Assembly (NCBI GenBank): GCA_903893805.1
Contig: CAITNM010000044.1
Span: 1 to 64,000 of the forward strand
Reading direction: 5' to 3'
DNA from: an uncultured Alphaproteobacteria bacterium
GTDB lineage: Bacteria > Pseudomonadota > Alphaproteobacteria > Paracaedibacterales > CAITNM01
Length of the DNA: 64,000 nucleotides
Shown here: one piece after another, positions 59,654 to 64,000 of the stretch
Position numbering within the stretch: the first letter of the stretch is position 1
Layout: the number at the start of each line of letters is the position of its first letter
Notes under the pieces: model-generated
Told to the model about the DNA's origin: nothing
The model's input: the letters and a program-made list of their open reading frames with translations, nothing else
The model's database searches: none
Translations under genes and position numbers: made by a program

Positions 59654-61183
59654 CTACGATGACATGTATTCTTTGAATCGTAATAAACCAGCTGCCCAAG
59701 CTGCAACAAAATACGCTAATAATCCTGAACAAACTAATACACCAAGGGCAATGGCACGAACATGAATACCTTCTGTTGAATGTAGATACGGAGCAACAAT
59801 CGGTTTCAATGTTATAAGCACCAAAAATATTAAGGCACATGGTATCAAAATTTTTGCCAAGAATTTCCAAAGTGCTGTATCAAAACTAATAAAATTACGT
59901 TTTTTCAAAAGGTAAACTAACACGGCAGCATTAAACCAAGAAGCGCTTGACGTTGCTATAGCAATTCCCAAATGTTTGTATTTGTATATTAGGGCGAAGT
60001 TTAAAATGACGTTCACAACCATTCCTGAAAGAGCTACTTTTATAGGAGTGACTGTATCTTGACGAGCAAAAAAACTGGTGTTAAATATTTTTATTAAAAT
60101 ATAGGCAGGTAGACCACTAGCAAAGCCTGCAAGGGTTTCTGCGGTTGCGATGCTTGAGGCGTGATCAAAAGCACCACGTTCAAAAATAACCATAACAAGC
60201 GGATAAGATAAATAAATTAACCCTACCATTGCGGGTAATGTAATCAGCATTGCAAATTCAATGGCGCGATTTTGATTATGCATGGCACCCTCGACATTAT
60301 TTTCTCTCCATTGTTTCGATAACATTGGTAGTAAAACTGTGCCTAGAGCTGTGCCGGTAACACTAATAGGTAAATTGTAAAGCCTATCTGCATAATAGAG
60401 GTATGATATAGTGCCCATGGGTAATAATGACGCTATGATTGTATCAATAAATAAATTGATTTGCAGAACTGCTGAGCCAATGGCAGCAGGAATCATCCGT
60501 TTTCCAAAACTCTGCATAGCTTGATTTTTTCGAGGCCTTCTAAGAGACGGTCTTATTCCCATAAAATAACAAGGAACATATACCCACAGCAATTGAATAA
60601 ATCCTGATCCCATAATTGCTGTTGCAACGATTCCTCCATCGCCAAGCATGGAAGGGTCGACAATTTTCATAATAAAAACAATAAAAATATTTCCTGCAAT
60701 TTGTGAAGATGCGGCAGCGCCAAAACGATCATGAGTATTTAAAACACCGCTGAATAATGCGGTTAATGATATAAGTAAAATGAAAGGAAATGTAATCCTT
60801 GAAAAAGAAACGGCTAAAGAAAAAACGTCTTCTCCAACACCTGGAACCATAAGAGTAACAATGAAAGGCATGATTAATTCAAACACCACAATCAGTAATG
60901 CTAAAATCCCAGTCATTAATGAAAAGACGTCTTTGATAAATTCTTTGGCTTCGCTTTCTTGCGAAACATGCATTGCTGAATAAATAGGAACGAATGAAGA
61001 GTTGAGAGCGCCTTCTGCGAAAATTCTCCTTAAAAAACTAGGAATCTTAATAGCAATGACAAGGGCATCCATCACAAAGCTTGTGCCAATGTATTGGGCC
61101 ATCAAAATATCACGAAAGAACCCAGTTAAACGACTTAGGATTGTGAAAAAGGCAACATTAAGAGCTGAAGAGACTAATCGCAT
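59654..61183 (-). CDS. murJ: Lipid II flippase MurJ (second copy)
   Basis: A 509-residue MurJ family protein with about 14 helices: SRLTGFFRDILMAQYIG, FAEGALNSSFVPIY and YADRLYNLPISVTGTALGTVLLP. It has all usual landmarks, like the first copy at 4972-6492, and the two differ throughout. One may be the main lipid II flippase and the other a transporter for a related lipid-linked substrate or a redundant flippase. Its start precedes mfd by one base. Confidence 0.93.
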   Translation of the reverse strand: MRLVSSALNVAFFTILSRLTGFFRDILMAQYIGTSFVMDALVIAIKIPSFLRRIFAEGALNSSFVPIYSAMHVSQESEAKEFIKDVFSLMTGILALLIVVFELIMPFIVTLMVPGVGEDVFSLAVSFSRITFPFILLISLTALFSGVLNTHDRFGAAASSQIAGNIFIVFIMKIVDPSMLGDGGIVATAIMGSGFIQLLWVYVPCYFMGIRPSLRRPRKNQAMQSFGKRMIPAAIGSAVLQINLFIDTIIASLLPMGTISYLYYADRLYNLPISVTGTALGTVLLPMLSKQWRENNVEGAMHNQNRAIEFAMLITLPAMVGLIYLSYPLVMVIFERGAFDHASSIATAETLAGFASGLPAYILIKIFNTSFFARQDTVTPIKVALSGMVVNVILNFALIYKYKHLGIAIATSSASWFNAAVLVYLLKKRNFISFDTALWKFLAKILIPCALIFLVLITLKPIVAPYLHSTEGIHVRAIALGVLVCSGLLAYFVAAWAAGLLRFKEYMSS

Positions 61184-61213
61184 ACTATTTAGCAGTTGTA
61201 ATAGGGCATTGCA

Positions 61214-62005
61214 TTACCCACAAAAATACCAAAGTAAAGCAGCAGCAAAACTAACTGCTAAAAGACTATCTAACCTGTCTAGAAGCCCCCCGTGTCCTGG
61301 AAGAAAACTACCTGAATCTTTCACCTTAAAATACCGCTTGCACCATGATTCTAGAAGATCACCACCGTGAGCAAGAAAAACAGCAGCAGTGCAAAAAATC
61401 CAAAATGAATTGCTAACTTTCAGGCCCATTACTTTTGTTGAAAGCCACACACCAGTTAAACCAAAAAAAATACCACCAAAAAAACCTGCCCATGTTTTAC
61501 CGGGGCTAATTCTTGGTGCCAATTTTGGCCCGCCTATAGTTTTACCTATTAGAAAAGCACCTGTATCTACACACCAAACAAGCGCAAGAACTAATAATAT
61601 AAAATAAGAGCCGCCAATTTTAGGCATTATATGAATAATGATGCTCATCGCAAAACTGATATATACATAGCCGGCGCTAACAATTGTAAATTTTTTCATT
61701 CTGAAAATATTTAGATAATATAACCAACTGCACCCCGCTAATATAATTGCTATAGAGCCCATATGTAGCACTGGGACAAAAGCTACGAGAATAGCTAATA
61801 AACAGATGCTATTCATCCAATGATAACTCTCACCAAAACTTAAACGTGACCATTCCCTGAGCAACCCAAAGGTTGCAAAAACGCCAAGCATTTTGAAATA
61901 AATAGGGTCTTGGAAAATTAGAAAAATAACTGCGGGGACTGTTACCAATCCGGTCAGGATCCTTGGTAACAAATCGCCCTTAGGCAGCAACACTGTATAA
62001 GCCAT
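61214..62005 (-). CDS. cdsA: Phosphatidate cytidylyltransferase
   Basis: Makes CDP-diacylglycerol, the precursor of phosphatidylglycerol and phosphatidylethanolamine (the latter being the donor for EptA). About 263 residues with eight helices. The CdsA signature ends the protein: ESWCKRYFKVKDSGSFLPGHGGLLDRLD. SPGKTWAGFFGG is also typical. ATG 62005 (MAYTVLLPKG) is preferred, with AAGG 10 bases upstream; a longer frame from 62035 overlaps uppS further. Confidence 0.94.
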   Translation of the reverse strand: MAYTVLLPKGDLLPRILTGLVTVPAVIFLIFQDPIYFKMLGVFATFGLLREWSRLSFGESYHWMNSICLLAILVAFVPVLHMGSIAIILAGCSWLYYLNIFRMKKFTIVSAGYVYISFAMSIIIHIMPKIGGSYFILLVLALVWCVDTGAFLIGKTIGGPKLAPRISPGKTWAGFFGGIFFGLTGVWLSTKVMGLKVSNSFWIFCTAAVFLAHGGDLLESWCKRYFKVKDSGSFLPGHGGLLDRLDSLLAVSFAAALLWYFCG

Positions 62006-62702
62006 ATCGTCGATGCCTTTTTGAGTACTGTTCAATTGCTAGATCTAACTGTTTTGCCCCAAAATCAGGCCAAAAGCAATCAACAAAAACATATTCAGTG
62101 TAAGCCATTTGCCACAGCAGGTAGTTACTGATCCGTAATTCACCACTGGTACGAATGAGTAAATCAGGATCAGGACAAAATTTGGTATCAAGATTTTGGC
62201 TGATTAAGTCTTCTGTAATGTCTTCTGGTTGCAGAGTGCCATTTTTAATATCTATTGCAATTTTTTGAGTGGCCCTTCGGATATCATCTCGACCTCCATA
62301 ACTTAAAGCCAAAATAACTGTTATCCCTGTATTTTCTTGAGTTCTTGCTTCAACGTTACCAATCATATCTTGCAAATCCTTTGCAAAGGCTGATCGGTCA
62401 CCGATAACCTGTACGCGTACATTATTTTTTACAAGCTTATCAATTGAGTGTTGCAAGTACCAACGAAGTAACCCCATGAGTTCTTCTACCCATTCTTGTT
62501 CACGTCTCCAATTTTCAGAAGAAAATGCCCAAAGGGTAACATACTCTATTCCAATTTCAGCTGCACGACCTATTATCTCTTCAACAGCTTTTGCTCCAGC
62601 TCTGTGACCTGCAATAGTTGGTAATGACCTCGCTTTAGCCCAGCGTCCATTACCGTCCATGATGATTGCCACATGTTTTGGAATATTTAAATTTAGCATC
62701 AT
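61980..62702 (-). CDS. uppS: Undecaprenyl diphosphate synthase (isoprenyl transferase)
   Basis: Makes the polyprenyl carrier for lipid II. About 240 residues: the catalytic region HVAIIMDGNGRWAKAR, GAKAVEEIIGRAAEIGIEYVTLWAFSSENW, and RTSGELRISNYLLWQMAYTEYVF near the end are diagnostic. ATG 62702 is preferred, forming ATGA with the stop of the permease gene; an upstream ATG at 62717 is in frame. It overlaps cdsA, an order that is usual. Confidence 0.95.
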   Translation of the reverse strand: MMLNLNIPKHVAIIMDGNGRWAKARSLPTIAGHRAGAKAVEEIIGRAAEIGIEYVTLWAFSSENWRREQEWVEELMGLLRWYLQHSIDKLVKNNVRVQVIGDRSAFAKDLQDMIGNVEARTQENTGITVILALSYGGRDDIRRATQKIAIDIKNGTLQPEDITEDLISQNLDTKFCPDPDLLIRTSGELRISNYLLWQMAYTEYVFVDCFWPDFGAKQLDLAIEQYSKRHRRYGLYSVAA

Positions 62703-63682
62703 ACTTGGTACCACCATTTTGTTAGCATGTAATACAGAGGAATTCCTAAACTTAAGTTAAATGGAAATGTAATAACTAAAGACGAAGTTAAATAGTAAGA
62801 AGGATTTGCTGATGGAAGGGTGATTCTTACAGCAGCAGGTGCGGCAATATATGAAGAGCTAGCTGCCATTGCAGCAAAAATTGTTGCATTTGCCAGAGAA
62901 AAACCAGCTATTTTCGCTAGAAAAATAGCAAAAGATCCAGAAAGTATTGGCATACCAACTGCAAACATTGCTAAAAATCCTTTTATTTTCTTTAAGTCTT
63001 CAATGTGTTCGCCAGCAACAAGTCCCATTTCCAACATGAAAAAAACAAGCATTCCATAGAAGGGGTCTACGAAGAAAGGAGCGACTTTTTTAAAGCCTTC
63101 TGGTCCTGTTAAAATGCCTATTAACAGTCCTCCCCAAAGAAGGTAAATACTTTTACTTAGAAATATGCCTGTGAATTTATCAAAAAAAGAGACGCTACTT
63201 GGTGCTTTTCTTTCAAATAAATTTTGAGCTAAAAGTAACGCAAATATAATTCCAGGTAGTTCTAGAAGTGCGACCAACCCAGTCATGTACTCATCTATTT
63301 TTAATCCAGCATTTTCTAAAAAAACTTTGGTGGCAATAAATGTCACGATTGAAACTGACCCATAATGGGCAGCCATTGCTGCAGCATCTTCTTTTTTTAG
63401 GTGTGCGATGTATTTACAAATCAAAAATGCCGCAGAAGGAATGCATAGGCTTATTGTGATTGTGGCTAATATTGGAGAAATGAGCATATGAAAAGGGATA
63501 GTTGTTAGTGCTACTCCTCCCTTTAATCCTATAGCTAGCAAAAGATACGCTGATAAACCCGAAAAAAAACTATCTGGAAATTTCAAATCACTTTTCAGTA
63601 GTTTTGCAAATACTCCTAGATAAAAAGACAATACTACTGGAGACAATAAATTTGATTTTATTATTTCTAAGCTTATCATCAA
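62699..63682 (-). CDS. SbtA-like sodium-dependent bicarbonate transport family permease
   Basis: A 327-residue integral membrane protein with about ten helices that matches the SbtA/DUF897 family. Typical stretches are LLSPVVLSFYLGVFAKLLKSDLKFPD, LLLAIGLKGGVALT and FAAMAASSSYIAAPAAVRITLPSANPSYYLTSSLVITFPFNL. Cyanobacterial SbtA imports bicarbonate with sodium. In heterotrophs the substrate is not known, and bicarbonate could serve acetyl-CoA carboxylase, whose accA is directly upstream. It overlaps accA by four bases. Confidence 0.88.
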   Translation of the reverse strand: MMISLEIIKSNLLSPVVLSFYLGVFAKLLKSDLKFPDSFFSGLSAYLLLAIGLKGGVALTTIPFHMLISPILATITISLCIPSAAFLICKYIAHLKKEDAAAMAAHYGSVSIVTFIATKVFLENAGLKIDEYMTGLVALLELPGIIFALLLAQNLFERKAPSSVSFFDKFTGIFLSKSIYLLWGGLLIGILTGPEGFKKVAPFFVDPFYGMLVFFMLEMGLVAGEHIEDLKKIKGFLAMFAVGMPILSGSFAIFLAKIAGFSLANATIFAAMAASSSYIAAPAAVRITLPSANPSYYLTSSLVITFPFNLSLGIPLYYMLTKWWYQV

Positions 63683-64000
63683 TTTAAACCTTTTTTGCCC
63701 ATATGCAGGAATTTTTCACGACGCATTTGTTTTAGCTGTGGTCCGCTATTGAGCATTAGGTCATTCATAACTATTTCTATCTGACGTCTTACAGATTCAA
63801 CAACTTGTGTAGGAAAGCGTTGTGCTCCGCCAATAGGTTCAGGAATAATTGCATCAATTACACCAAGTGTTAGTAAATCTTGAGCTGTTAATTTTTGGGC
63901 TTCAGCAGCTTCAGCAGCTTTTGTTGAGCTGCGCCACAAAATTGAAGCACATCCTTCAGGAGAAATTACTGCATAAATTGCATGTTCAAGCATTAATACT
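63679..64000 (-). CDS. accA: Acetyl-CoA carboxylase carboxyltransferase alpha subunit, C-terminal part
   Basis: The last 105 or so residues of AccA, which transfers the carboxyl group from biotin to acetyl-CoA. VLMLEHAIYAVISPEGCASILW and AQKLTAQDLLTLGVIDAIIPEP are diagnostic. The gene runs off the right edge of the window, so its start is not seen. The first visible ATG (63993) is internal, not a start. Confidence 0.93.
   Translation of the reverse strand, partial: VLMLEHAIYAVISPEGCASILWRSSTKAAEAAEAQKLTAQDLLTLGVIDAIIPEPIGGAQRFPTQVVESVRRQIEIVMNDLMLNSGPQLKQMRREKFLHMGKKGLN

Overview
The window is about 64 kb from an AT-rich alphaproteobacterium. Supporting marks are the GapR/DUF2312 nucleoid protein, a FlbD-type sigma-54 activator at the end of a fliF-fliG-fliH-fliN operon, the DUF2232 gene between rpsR and rplI, and a nuo cluster in alphaproteobacterial order. 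Several genes point to a host-associated or intracellular life: a broken DUF2608 gene, an exported eukaryotic-type tyrosine phosphatase and many decaying genes. A Holosporales-like bacterium fits, but no rRNA is present to place it. No phage, insertion sequence or CRISPR array was seen.

Layout. 1-6.5 kb (+): truncated DUF2608 pseudogene, then DciA-like protein, tatC, serS, surE, NlpD-like lipoprotein and a first murJ. 6.5-8.9 kb (-): rpsF-rpsR-DUF2232-rplI with a promoter, a structured leader and a terminator. 8.9-14.8 kb (-): an accessory run of small metabolic genes (AhpD-like, MFS transporter, CsaA, methyltransferase, PdxH, amidotransferase, DUF6194, aspartate aminotransferase) with one clear gene remnant. 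14.9-16.3 kb (+): TIGR01777 epimerase and Smr protein. 16.3-21.8 kb (-): secreted tyrosine phosphatase, EptA-like lipid A phosphoethanolamine transferase, MsbA-like exporter, frataxin, a doubly broken methyltransferase and tRNA-Ala. recO follows on +.

22.6-29.9 kb (-): the flagellar operon fliF-fliG-fliH-fliN-flbD-flhA, with fliG split by a one-base loss. 30.0-38.8 kb (-): complex I genes nuoC-D-E-F-G-H-I-J-K followed by a solute-binding lipoprotein. nuoA, nuoB and nuoLMN are absent from this locus and nuoG is frameshifted. 38.8-39.85 kb: an 882-bp insertion flanked by exact 104-bp copies of the 3' end of asd, carrying one unrecognised 201-codon ORF. 39.7-43.2 kb (-): asd, ftsW, murD. 43.2-45.4 kb (-): two tandem ABC_sub_bind proteins and tRNA-Glu. 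45.5-48.7 kb: phzF-like (-), then gapR-cysS-trmJ (+). 48.7-64 kb (-): secreted cache protein, PBP1A, gyrB, recF, serine hydrolase, mfd, a second murJ, cdsA, uppS, SbtA-like permease and the end of accA.

Together the genes cover envelope building (lipid II flippases, PBP1A, FtsW, MurD, CdsA, UppS, EptA, MsbA-like), respiration, flagellar assembly, and DNA repair and topology. No complete previously undescribed system was recognised. The best leads are the asd-flanked insertion, the pattern of single-base lesions in fliG and nuoG, the secreted phosphatase beside a lipid A gene, and the regulatory palindromes upstream of fliF.
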